IMG/VR virus record: IMGVR_UViG_3300012001_000010
Location: 1-64,000 of that record
DNA: 64,000 nt
Source: a virus
Reading direction: 5' to 3' (one strand)
The notes under the pieces: generated by a model
What the model was told of the DNA's origin: nothing
What the model saw: the letters and a program-made list of their open reading frames with translations, nothing else
Databases searched by the model: none
Made by a program: the position numbers and the translations under genes
Shown here: positions 52,093 through 58,924 of the stretch, one piece after another
Layout: each line of letters opens with the position of its first letter
Position numbering within the stretch: position 1 is the stretch's first letter

Positions 52093-53282
52093 TCGACCTC
52101 CTCTTCTTCGACTTTCTCACTCTTGGGTTCGTTACTGTAGGTTGCCAGGTTGCCGTTCTGCTCGGCGCAACGGATGACAGTAATCATGCGTTGAGAGAAG
52201 ACATCCTTCGTGGTGACGGCCCCACTGTCCGGGTTGGCCTCGGACGTGGACGCGGCGACGTTGTGATACTTGATCTTGTGCGAACTACCACGGACGACAT
52301 GGACTCCATGCGGCCCTTCGACCACGCCATTAAGCATGCCCGACGCGAGGATCAGGCCCAGGTGCCCCTTGTCGAGCGGTAGCGGAGGTCTGGCTGGCGG
52401 CGGGATTGTGACTTCATCGAGTAGGCGATTAAGTGGACTCTCGCTGATGACGTGGAGTAATTCCGCCTCGGTGAACATCGTCTTCTTGAAGGTATGCGGC
52501 TTCCACGCGAGGGGTATCTCCCAGGTTCGGATATCCTCGTCCTTATCGTAACTGCCGCTCCCGTTCCGCCACGACTTCGGCTGCAACTGCCCCAGCGATG
52601 GGAGATTGTTTATATAAACGCAACCCCAGTGCATTTGCATCTGGGTGAGTGCGCCCACTTTGTCGAGCATATCCTTCGGGACGGCATCCTTTCGTTTCTT
52701 GCCGAACACGACGATCTCATTGTAACACCTGATCTGCTTGTGATCCTCGTCGTAGCCATCGGGGAACTTATAGACCGCGACATCAGAGTAATGCGAGTCG
52801 ATAAACTCACAGAAGTTCCTGTTATTGCTCAGTGCGCCGAGCGGGCAGACAAGGGCGAGGATACCGCCGATGCAGAGGGTTCGGGTCGCCTTCTCGGTGA
52901 AAGCCTGCTCCTCTCGTCTTCCGCCACCAAGCTCCGCGTCGAACGGTGGATTAACATAGGCTAATCCAAAGCTGAACCCAGTGATCTGGACGCCAAGGAA
53001 GCTCGCGGGGCCGAGCAACTGGACGCCGGGGATACGCTCCCTGATCTTATCGACCCGGCCCGCGTCTAGCTCGACCGCGTAAGTCAGCGACGGCGGGATG
53101 TCGAGCGCCTTGCGGAGTTGTTCGAGTGCGGCACCTTCACCGGCACATGGGTCGATGATGTTAACCGTGTTAAGCGGCCTCACTGGGTCTGGCTGTCTCT
53201 TGTAGAGATGGACGAGAATCCCGTCGAGTGCCGCCGCGTTAATCGGGAAGTATCCTAATTTCGCCTGTCCAGCCGGTCTCAT
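52086..53282 (-). CDS. N6-adenine DNA methyltransferase-like protein
   Basis: 398 aa. The S-adenosylmethionine-binding motif is IIDPCAGEGAALEQL (residues ~43-57), and the catalytic motif IV is YVNPPFDAELGGG, the NPPF form of N6-adenine methylases. ALVCPLGAL and VVFGKKR are also family-like. No restriction endonuclease is nearby, so it is likely an orphan methyltransferase that marks phage DNA against host restriction or controls timing. Its start overlaps the stop of the small upstream gene (ATGA). Confidence 0.8.
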   Translation of the reverse strand: MRPAGQAKLGYFPINAAALDGILVHLYKRQPDPVRPLNTVNIIDPCAGEGAALEQLRKALDIPPSLTYAVELDAGRVDKIRERIPGVQLLGPASFLGVQITGFSFGLAYVNPPFDAELGGGRREEQAFTEKATRTLCIGGILALVCPLGALSNNRNFCEFIDSHYSDVAVYKFPDGYDEDHKQIRCYNEIVVFGKKRKDAVPKDMLDKVGALTQMQMHWGCVYINNLPSLGQLQPKSWRNGSGSYDKDEDIRTWEIPLAWKPHTFKKTMFTEAELLHVISESPLNRLLDEVTIPPPARPPLPLDKGHLGLILASGMLNGVVEGPHGVHVVRGSSHKIKYHNVAASTSEANPDSGAVTTKDVFSQRMITVIRCAEQNGNLATYSNEPKSEKVEEEEVEC

Positions 53283-53479
53283 GACTCTAACTCCTCTTTA
53301 AGATGACACGATTCATTGAAGCGTTTCGTGTATTCTGTTGCCATCTCGATACTCAGGAAAGTCACCGAGAAGTCGAGAAACCTGAACGTGATATACCAGA
53401 GACGCCTCTTATTCGATCGCCTCTCGATCGACGGCCACCAGTGGAATCGGTCTAGCCCGGTAAAGTTAATCTGGATCAT
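53279..53479 (-). CDS. Small protein, paralogue of the gene at 50172
   Basis: 66 aa from ATG 53479, beginning MIQINFTGLDRFHWWP; a start at 53506 is less likely. It shares the NFTGL, LWY and MATE blocks with the 62-aa protein 2.9 kb away. Strongly aromatic and basic in the middle. It overlaps both neighbours by 4 bases. Function unknown. Confidence 0.5.
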   Translation of the reverse strand: MIQINFTGLDRFHWWPSIERRSNKRRLWYITFRFLDFSVTFLSIEMATEYTKRFNESCHLKEELES

Positions 53480-53973
53480 GACCCTAACTCCTCTTGAGGA
53501 ATGCATCGCCCGAGGATCGAACCGACTCGGTGGTCTTGCCGTGGGTCGTCGGCGTCACCTTGTAGGTAAGCGAGCATCAGCGCCCGCACGTCTTTAATGA
53601 ATCTCTCGGGGTCGGCGATCCCGGCGCAGGCGTTGACGCAAGCCGCGATCCGCTTGGCAATATCCGCGTGTTCGACACCGAACTTGGGGTAAGGCTTCTT
53701 TGCGAGGGCGATGATGCCCTGGTCGGTCGCCATTGTTAGCGAGCCGTTGATGTTATTACAGGGGCCTGGTTCGTGGATATTTGATCCACGGATGACCCAA
53801 TCGGCGTCACGCTCGGCCCGATGCTTCGACGCTTCCCACTCAGATGTCAGTTCGGACAGCCGCTCGGGATCGTGGTTGAAGTTAGGGGGGCCGAACCTGT
53901 AGGGGCTATCCCAGATGACGCTCTTTGTCGCGGTCCACGGTTCGTAGTAAGACTTCGGCTTGCCGATATCCAT
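53476..53973 (-). CDS. Hypothetical protein
   Basis: 165 aa from ATG 53973 (TAAGGAGAAG upstream, the strongest site of the cluster). Charged, with a long helical mid-region (RLSELTSEWEASKHRAERDADW) and a Cys-containing YIRACVNACAG-like stretch. It is the first gene of the operon that includes the methyltransferase. No family recognised. Confidence 0.55.
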   Translation of the reverse strand: MDIGKPKSYYEPWTATKSVIWDSPYRFGPPNFNHDPERLSELTSEWEASKHRAERDADWVIRGSNIHEPGPCNNINGSLTMATDQGIIALAKKPYPKFGVEHADIAKRIAACVNACAGIADPERFIKDVRALMLAYLQGDADDPRQDHRVGSILGRCIPQEELGS

Positions 53974-54014
53974 GCTCTCTTCTCCTTATGTAATGGCGAA
54001 GAGAGCATAGACAA

Positions 54015-54200
54015 TTATTTTGAATCAACCACAGCCACCAAGTCGGAATCGTTCAGTAGTAATTCCTTTTGTTCAGCGAGCAGCGATTCTATAGTCATAC
54101 TCGCATTATTGTACTCGATGAAATGCCTGTACTTGTCTCGCCCCTGTTTCTTGTGGTGATGTAGAGCAAATGATCCCTGTTTGATTTTTGGTCGTTTCAT
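54015..54200 (-). CDS. Small hypothetical protein
   Basis: 61 aa. Basic N-terminal half with a His run (ALHHHKKQGRDKYRHF) and an acidic C-terminal half (ESLLAEQKELLLNDSDLV), AT-richer than its neighbours. An AAGGCAGAATCA-like site precedes the ATG. Function unknown. The 81-base gap to the sigma gene stop shows nothing definite. Confidence 0.45.
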   Translation of the reverse strand: MKRPKIKQGSFALHHHKKQGRDKYRHFIEYNNASMTIESLLAEQKELLLNDSDLVAVVDSK

Positions 54201-54281
54201 TGATTCTGCCTTGTGATTTTAATGAGAAGTAATTAGCCGGGCCGAGAGACCCGGCTATGTGAGTTCAGTCTGTGCGGCGGT

Positions 54282-54791
54282 TTACGCGACCATATCTTCT
54301 CTGAGGAAGACCATCGCTTCGCTATGTATCTTTCGTCCATGCTTCTCGCTCAACCCGAGCGATAACCCAGCCTCTGCCGCTGATAGGCCTTGGGTGTAGA
54401 CGAGATCACATAACTCTCTGTGCTTCGGGGGTAAGCCGCAGAGTATCTTTCTCACATTGGCGTTCGACTCGTCCTGGTCGAGATCGGCGGACATTTGCCG
54501 CATGTCCGGTATAAGTTCGGTGAAGTTGAGGCTCTGGAACCGCTTATAGTACGGCGCGTCGATGAGATCGAGGATTTCCCCCTCCATCGCCAGCGCCGAC
54601 CATCGTTCCCAGATATCACCCTTGTCGGGGTCGAAGGATGAGGCGGCACGCATGACACCCCAGAGCGCGGAAGACTTGAACTCTTGCTCGTGCTTTGGGA
54701 AGATTTTCGCGTACCGCTCGGCGATCCTATCGGCCCGACCGACCGCCTCGGCGGCGAGGCACTGTTGAGCTTCAGTCAGAGGCTCGATCAC
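54282..54791 (-). CDS. RNA polymerase sigma factor, sigma-70-like (second of two)
   Basis: 169 aa starting at a GTG with GAGGA upstream. Region 2 is FKSSALWGVMRAASSFDPDKGDIWERWSALAMEGEILD, close to the canonical A-G-L-x-G-L-x-x-A-x-x-x-F-D-P pattern. Region 4 is LPPKHRELCDLVYTQGLSAAEAGLSLGLSEKHGRKIHSEA, a helix-turn-helix. It is short but complete, like phage sporulation-type or ECF sigma factors. With the sigma at 7288 it could set up successive promoter classes. Confidence 0.75.
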   Translation of the reverse strand: MIEPLTEAQQCLAAEAVGRADRIAERYAKIFPKHEQEFKSSALWGVMRAASSFDPDKGDIWERWSALAMEGEILDLIDAPYYKRFQSLNFTELIPDMRQMSADLDQDESNANVRKILCGLPPKHRELCDLVYTQGLSAAEAGLSLGLSEKHGRKIHSEAMVFLREDMVA

Positions 54792-54793
54792 GG

Positions 54794-55090
54794 TTATTCC
54801 TCGTCGTCAACCCCGAACTCGTCGTCATTAGGGCCGTTGTCATAAGGGACCGGCTCATCATTGGACTGGACCGGCTCGTCTTCATCGACGCCGAACTCGT
54901 CGTCGTGCGGGCCTTTCGAGTAGTCGAGCGGGGTCGTGTCATTCGACTTATGGCTTGTTTTTTCCGGTTGATCCGTGTGCATCATGTGATGTGGAAACGG
55001 CTCAGGAACTCGCTCTTTTGTCGTCTCGACGAATCGAGGATCATTGTAGATAACTGGAGTCATCCACTCGGGTCTCGGCTTGTCACTCAC
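54794..55090 (-). CDS. Acidic repeat-containing small protein
   Basis: 98 aa from a GTG, starting 1 base inside the previous stop. The C-terminal half has two copies of GP[HN]DDEFGVDxxE separated by a short linker, so it is strongly acidic and likely disordered. Acidic tails of this type often bind basic partners, possibly the sigma factor encoded next. That link is only positional. Confidence 0.5.
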   Translation of the reverse strand: MSDKPRPEWMTPVIYNDPRFVETTKERVPEPFPHHMMHTDQPEKTSHKSNDTTPLDYSKGPHDDEFGVDEDEPVQSNDEPVPYDNGPNDDEFGVDDEE

Positions 55091-55254
55091 GCAACTTTCC
55101 TTCCCTTGTTAGAGCTTCGCTGCTTTTCCATGAAGCGGTTCGGATGCTTGAGGGAGTCGAGTCCGGCTTCCCCTAGCTTAATCGCGACGACCTGGGCGTT
55201 ACACTGATAGGCCCACGCCCGATTACGACGCTCTTGCTTTGTTCGCTCGATCAC
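55087..55254 (-). CDS. Small basic protein between two overlapping genes
   Basis: 55 aa from a GTG at 55254 that overlaps the upstream stop (GTGA) and ends overlapping the next GTG. Basic throughout (ERTKQERRNRAWAYQC, KQRSSNKGRKVA), like a small nucleic-acid-binding protein. Both ends being coupled is good support for a real gene. Confidence 0.55.
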   Translation of the reverse strand: MIERTKQERRNRAWAYQCNAQVVAIKLGEAGLDSLKHPNRFMEKQRSSNKGRKVA

Positions 55255-56168
55255 GTATGGATGCTCCAGGTAATATTACCAACCTCTTCCGGGGTGGCAT
55301 CCCTCTCTTTCTTCTCGGTATAGTCCCACGTCTTGAACTGGTACGAGCCGTCGAGGGCTATGGTCGGGGTGGGGCCATGTTGGATCAGTCCACCGTTTAT
55401 CCCTCGCTTCTTCGACCCATCCTCCATGAATATGACCGTGTTCCATGCGAAGCTGAACTTATCCTCCTTGAACAGCCTCGTCTGGCTCGGCCTTGACCCG
55501 CAGAATCCCTGGCTTATATGAGCGATGTTCTGCTCGAAGCGGACGCGGCAATTATCCCGATCCGTGACGATCCTCCTGTCGAACATCTCATCAAGGAAGC
55601 TCGCGAGTTTTCGACAACGACTGATCTGATCCTTCGTGTCCTCGTCGTAGACGAGTCCTGTGAAGTCGCAATCACGGCACACAAGCTCGCCATTGACCAT
55701 GCAGGCCGACTTGTCGGATCGCCGACCGTAGTCATCCTTGTAGAGCCATTTCCCGCACTTCGAGCATTCATAAGCGGACACATCCTCGCCGGGAGCGTCC
55801 TTGTCGCCATCGACGACCGTGTATAGCCACATATCCTCGCGGTCGTCGAAGTACGTATCGAGGCTGTGATCCCTGTATAGACCCGCATTATAATGGTGGC
55901 CGAACATCTCGACCTCGACCGAATCCATTGACCCAATGCGGACGACGGGGCCGAAGATCATGCCGCTCGGATTCTTCGTGGTCTCCTGAGCCTCGTACTT
56001 CTCCATCCTCACGAACAAGGGGACCGTCGTGTCATTGACGAACTTCGGCCAGTCGACGTTATCATCGTAACCCGATTTAGCTCGAAGGATTCCGTTGAGT
56101 CTCGCCTCGGTTCGGAACCAAGTGCCGTCGATGGGGGCACGCCGCCTCGGGATGTGTCGCAATGCCAT
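55251..56168 (-). CDS. Hypothetical protein with CxxC motifs
   Basis: 305 aa from ATG 56168 (AGGAGAG 5 bases upstream); the longer frame to 56201 runs into the terminator palindrome. Cys clusters (YECSKCGKWL, LVCRDCDFTG) look like zinc ribbons. The rest is charged and aromatic (DREDMWLYTVVDGDKDAPGEDV). It lies directly after terminator copy 7 and its conserved leader. No family recognised. Confidence 0.5.
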   Translation of the reverse strand: MALRHIPRRRAPIDGTWFRTEARLNGILRAKSGYDDNVDWPKFVNDTTVPLFVRMEKYEAQETTKNPSGMIFGPVVRIGSMDSVEVEMFGHHYNAGLYRDHSLDTYFDDREDMWLYTVVDGDKDAPGEDVSAYECSKCGKWLYKDDYGRRSDKSACMVNGELVCRDCDFTGLVYDEDTKDQISRCRKLASFLDEMFDRRIVTDRDNCRVRFEQNIAHISQGFCGSRPSQTRLFKEDKFSFAWNTVIFMEDGSKKRGINGGLIQHGPTPTIALDGSYQFKTWDYTEKKERDATPEEVGNITWSIHT

Positions 56169-56193
56169 TCGATCTCTCCTGAAAGGTGGCCCA

Positions 56194-56224
56194 AAAGGCA
56201 AAGCTCATTATGACCTTTGCCTTT
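56194..56224. terminator. 31-bp palindromic terminator, copy 7
   Basis: Perfect stem with centre CTCATTATGAC and a T5 run on the plus strand. On the minus strand it is followed by GGGCCACCTTTCAGGAG, nearly the same leader as at copy 6, leading into the binding site of the gene starting at 56168. Confidence 0.7.
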
Positions 56225-56229
56225 TTGTG

Positions 56230-56496
56230 TCAGATGTAGCGGACGCCGCTACGCCAATCAGCCTGTACCGTCTCGTGTTCGGCCTTGGTTAGGCTCATGA
56301 TTATTTTTATGACGCGATTCGGATAAAACATAGGCGGTTTCGGGATTCCCCTTGCTTCATCGGCGAGGATCGCGAGCTTGCGGCCGATTTGACTCACAGA
56401 GTCCAACTTGGCGGCTTCCTTAGTGGAGCCTTGTCCGACGAATCCTTCGACTTCGCCGTTTTCGTGTCGGTACACGGTTCGATACTCGTATAGCAT
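56230..56496 (-). CDS. Small hypothetical protein
   Basis: 88 aa from ATG 56496 (GGGAAC upstream), 1 base after the upstream stop. MLYEYRTVYRHENGEVEGFVG, then SQIGRKLAILADEARGI and a C-terminal helix. A much longer frame through 56910 is a shadow of the gene upstream. Function unknown. Confidence 0.5.
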   Translation of the reverse strand: MLYEYRTVYRHENGEVEGFVGQGSTKEAAKLDSVSQIGRKLAILADEARGIPKPPMFYPNRVIKIIMSLTKAEHETVQADWRSGVRYI

Positions 56497-56497
56497 T

Positions 56498-57244
56498 TTA
56501 GTTCCCGATAGCCTTTCGGCCGTTGACCTTGCCGCCGATGGCACGATTGAGATTGAGCGACTTGCCCGCTTCATATCCCGCCCGGAGTGTATTCTTGTCT
56601 CCTTCCAGTTTAGAGAAGTGAGCTTTGCTCGCGGTTCGACTCGGATGCTTCTCGTGGAAAGCGATCTCGGTTTCCTTGTTGACGTTGACAAGGGCCAGTG
56701 CGGTGCCGCCGCTCGAACCACTCGCAATGTCCCGCTCGATCTCGATAACCTCACGCTCGTCGCGGAGCTTCTCGGTGAATCCTTTAGCGAGACCGGCGAC
56801 GTAAAGCCGACGTTCCGAGGCAGGTTGACCGTTGATGATCTTGTAGTTCGTCCAGAGCCGATCGAATGCCGCATGGAGTGCGTTCCATGTCCACTTGGCG
56901 ACCTGGACATTGGAGTCCTTTCCGAAGAACACGAGAGTCTTCGGCCCTGCTATAGTCGATTTTGTGAATACGCCCTCAATGAAGAAGAATTCCTTGACGA
57001 TCCCGTAGACGAGATTGTTCTCCAGCGACCATTTGCCCGTCTCGAAGACGTTCTGCTCATCCCAGTCATCGCCGCCGCTGGCCGACTTAACCTCATCTAT
57101 GCTCAGGTTGTGTTCAGCCATCATGCGGGACGCCATCGCGAAAGCCGTCTCGGCCTCGGATGACGTGCAGTTGTTGCGCTCAGTCCTCTCAAGAATCTTG
57201 CGGACCTTCTCGATCACGTCTGCCTTGGGTCGTTCGTCGTTCAC
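56498..57244 (-). CDS. DUF2786-like protein
   Basis: 248 aa from a GTG at 57244, with AAGGAGA upstream in the 3' flank of hammerhead A. The N terminus fits DUF2786: VIEKVRKILERTERNNCTSSEAETAFAMASRMMAEHNL. A longer domain follows with LVYGIVKEFFF and RLYVAGLAKGFTEKL, as in phage and bacterial DUF2786 proteins of unknown activity. The C terminus is basic (GGKVNGRKAIG). It is the cistron just 3' of ribozyme A. Confidence 0.65.
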   Translation of the reverse strand: MNDERPKADVIEKVRKILERTERNNCTSSEAETAFAMASRMMAEHNLSIDEVKSASGGDDWDEQNVFETGKWSLENNLVYGIVKEFFFIEGVFTKSTIAGPKTLVFFGKDSNVQVAKWTWNALHAAFDRLWTNYKIINGQPASERRLYVAGLAKGFTEKLRDEREVIEIERDIASGSSGGTALALVNVNKETEIAFHEKHPSRTASKAHFSKLEGDKNTLRAGYEAGKSLNLNRAIGGKVNGRKAIGN

Positions 57245-57258
57245 ACAGTTCTCCTTTC

Positions 57259-57308
57259 GGCCTCATCAGGTATGGATTCACCACACAAGCCCCGAAGGGC
57301 TTTCGGCC
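57259..57308 (-). ncRNA. Type II hammerhead ribozyme A
   Basis: Read on the minus strand: stem II GGCC (57308-57305) pairs with GGCC (57262-57259); core GAAA at 57304-57301; stem III GCCC/GGGC closed by UUCG; cleavage triplet C-U-U with the cut after 57287; stem I GUGUGG (57286-57281) pairs CCAUAC (57275-57270, one G-U) around a 5-base loop; core CUGAUGA at 57269-57263. All invariant core bases are present. It lies 6 bases after the stop of the gene at 57315-57911 and 15 bases before the GTG of the DUF2786 gene. Confidence 0.92.
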
Positions 57309-57314
57309 TTGGAT

Positions 57315-57911
57315 TTAAGCGCTTCTAAGGCGGCAGTAAAAGACGCTGTAGAAATCCCCACTTTGGCCTCGCATCGGGTTTGAGGTTCGGATTCGCCATC
57401 GCGATCCATCCGCCGAAGTATAGTCGTCCGTGTGGATATCCTTCGCCATAGTGTCATCGGGTGTATATTGAACGAATTTAGGCGTGGCCGTATACTCTTC
57501 CCCCGTGACCGAGAAGGTTTCGTAAGGCTGAAATGTATCCCTGATATCAACGGGAAGTTGCGACTCTGGGATATCGGAATCCACCCTTAAGTCTGGCATC
57601 TCGGCCCCGATCGTCGGCTTATTGACTCCGACGATCGACTTGTCATCCGTCTTGATCGTCACGGATTGCTGGAGCTTCACCATGTCGTCGCATGCGTCGA
57701 TCAAGTTGCGAGCCAACGCAGACAGCATTGTGATACCGCCGAACACGCGAAGCTCCCTAATCTTAGGCGTACTGTCTACCCCTCCTTTGTTGTCAGGAAA
57801 ATAGTGACGCTCGGCGACGATGATGACCATTTCGCAAGTCGCTTCCAACCTGGTTGGATCATCTTGCGGCATGAGGAAGAGGTTCCTCGCGGAACCGATA
57901 ACCTGTAACAT
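57315..57911 (-). CDS. Hypothetical protein
   Basis: 198 aa from ATG 57911 (GGGAGA upstream); the longer frame to 58052 crosses the ribozyme and dyad and is rejected. MLQVIGSARNLFLMPQD, beta-rich parts, a Lys/Asp-rich middle with several Pro, and a C-terminal GSRWRIRTSNPMRG. No family recognised. It lies between ribozymes D and A. Confidence 0.5.
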   Translation of the reverse strand: MLQVIGSARNLFLMPQDDPTRLEATCEMVIIVAERHYFPDNKGGVDSTPKIRELRVFGGITMLSALARNLIDACDDMVKLQQSVTIKTDDKSIVGVNKPTIGAEMPDLRVDSDIPESQLPVDIRDTFQPYETFSVTGEEYTATPKFVQYTPDDTMAKDIHTDDYTSADGSRWRIRTSNPMRGQSGDFYSVFYCRLRSA

Positions 57912-57932
57912 TCTTCTATCTCCCGTAATATT

Positions 57933-57985
57933 GGCCTCATCAACATGGTATACAACCACGTACCTGCTTACAACAGGTTTCGGCT
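57933..57985 (-). ncRNA. Type II hammerhead-like ribozyme D, core variant
   Basis: Stem II GCC (57984-57982) pairs the first three bases of GGCC (57936-57933); GAAA at 57981-57978; stem III CCUG/CAGG with a 7-base loop; triplet G-U-A with the cut after 57961; stem I CGUGGU (57960-57955) pairs ACCAUG (57949-57944) around a 5-base loop; core UUGAUGA at 57943-57937, with C3 changed to U. C3 is usually essential, so activity may be low or rescued by a U-G contact. It has the same stem I geometry as copies A to C (6 bp plus 5-base loop). Confidence 0.7.
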
Positions 57986-58026
57986 TTATGTCACATCCAG
58001 CCTCGAAACCTGTTGTAAGCAGGTAC
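57960..58026. repeat. 23-bp perfect inverted repeat overlapping ribozyme D
   Basis: Arms at 57960-57982 and 58004-58026 are exact reverse complements with a 21-base spacer. The distal arm (first in the minus-strand transcript) is complementary to the GAAA-stem III-cleavage-site segment of ribozyme D and lies inside the end of the 49-aa gene. The spacer contains that gene's stop. In RNA this 23-bp helix competes with ribozyme folding. Confidence 0.9.
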
Positions 58027-58140
58027 ACACTCTGGATTACGCTTCGCCTCACGCCGCTCCCGGCGTGCCTTCAATTTCTTATGGAAACCACGGCAACGCA
58101 GATTGAATCCTTGGCAATCAGCTTTGACACATAGCGACAT
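57991..58140 (-). CDS. Small basic Cys-containing protein
   Basis: 49 aa from ATG 58140 (GAGGA 7 bases upstream), stop at 57991-57993. Cys at positions 4, 9 and 16, then a strongly basic helix (HKKLKARRERREAKR) and CVPAYNRFRGWM. Possibly a small zinc- or nucleic-acid-binding protein. Its last codons form one arm of the 23-bp inverted repeat, so translation would affect folding of ribozyme D. Confidence 0.6.
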   Translation of the reverse strand: MSLCVKADCQGFNLRCRGFHKKLKARRERREAKRNPECVPAYNRFRGWM

Positions 58141-58199
58141 GGGCTTATCCTCGTGTCCCGGTTTAGTGTGGGTGTGCGTGTGCGTGTGAACCGACAGTC

Positions 58200-58457
58200 T
58201 TAGCGGTTGGGCGACAATTCAGTGACGCTCGCGAGTTGCCGGAACGAATGAGGGGTTGCGAGTCCTTCATCGGGAGTCTCAGTGACGTACTTCGCGAGCA
58301 TCTTTGTCCGTGCCCTCATGAGCGCCTGTTCGCGGCCTTCGCATCCGACCTCGATCACACTGATTCCTTTGAACGTGACCCGATAGCGGACGATCCGGGC
58401 CTTGACGCGGCGGGCATTCTCCATCGAACCGAGATAGCGTTCCATCATTGCGCCCAT
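58200..58457 (-). CDS. Small hypothetical protein
   Basis: 85 aa from ATG 58457 (AGGAGC upstream), directly 3' of ribozyme B. ARRVKARIVRYRVTFKGISVIEVG then EQALMRARTKMLAKYV: a beta-alpha pattern with many Arg. Function unknown. The gap to the next gene (58141-58199) has a GTGTGCGTGTG-type repeat and no ribozyme. Confidence 0.55.
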   Translation of the reverse strand: MGAMMERYLGSMENARRVKARIVRYRVTFKGISVIEVGCEGREQALMRARTKMLAKYVTETPDEGLATPHSFRQLASVTELSPNR

Positions 58458-58477
58458 CGTTGTAGCTCCTGGTTTGT

Positions 58478-58529
58478 GGCCTCATCAGGCACCGACCTAC
58501 GGTGCGACCCCTTCCTTGGGGTTTCGGCC
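58478..58529 (-). ncRNA. Type II hammerhead ribozyme B
   Basis: Stem II GGCC (58529-58526) with GGCC (58481-58478); GAAA at 58525-58522; stem III CCCC/GGGG closed by AAGGAA; triplet G-U-C with the cut after 58506; stem I GCACCG (58505-58500) fully pairs CGGUGC (58494-58489) around a 5-base loop; core CUGAUGA at 58488-58482. The stop codon of the upstream gene (58530-58532) ends exactly where the ribozyme starts. AGGAGC of the next gene follows 7-8 bases after its 3' end. Confidence 0.95.
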
Positions 58530-58838
58530 TTAGTCGATCCGGTTGTTTAGCGAGTGCTGCTCGGCCAGATTCATCGCCGCCGCGATCTTGTCCGCTGTAT
58601 TCTTTGAGACGACGCGAACAAAGACGGTCTTCCTGTTTCCTGTTTTTCCGGTTGCCTTCATAGTGTTGACAGCGACTTCGACGACCGCGAAATTAAGGTC
58701 CGGCCTAGGGGTAGTCCCGCTGGTCGTTCTCAGCTTAACTAGCGTGACTCCGATTGAGTCGTCTTTCCTCCCGTCAATAACTTCGTAACGTCGCGCTGTC
58801 GTAAAAGGAACGGTTTCGTGATTCTTCTTGGCGTCCAT
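58530..58838 (-). CDS. Small hypothetical protein
   Basis: 102 aa from ATG 58838 (GGAAGA upstream); the longer frame to 58895 crosses ribozyme C. Basic and beta-rich (VTLVKLRTTSGT, NFAVVEVAVNTM, KTVFVRVVSKNTADKI). It is bounded by ribozyme C before and ribozyme B after. No family recognised. Confidence 0.55.
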   Translation of the reverse strand: MDAKKNHETVPFTTARRYEVIDGRKDDSIGVTLVKLRTTSGTTPRPDLNFAVVEVAVNTMKATGKTGNRKTVFVRVVSKNTADKIAAAMNLAEQHSLNNRID

Positions 58839-58866
58839 AAAAATCTTCCGTAGTAAGAGTTGATAT

Positions 58867-58918
58867 GGCCTCATCAGTGTGGGAGAAACCCACATACCCC
58901 TTCCTTGGGGTTTCGGCC
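58867..58918 (-). ncRNA. Type II hammerhead ribozyme C
   Basis: Stem II GGCC (58918-58915) with GGCC (58870-58867); GAAA at 58914-58911; stem III CCCC/GGGG closed by AAGGAA, identical to copy B; triplet G-U-A with the cut after 58895; stem I UGUGGG (58894-58889) fully pairs CCCACA (58883-58878) around UUUCU; core CUGAUGA at 58877-58871. Stem I sequences differ from A and B while pairing is kept, which is covariation within the window. It lies 6 bases after an upstream stop. Confidence 0.95.
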
Positions 58919-58924
58919 TTGATT

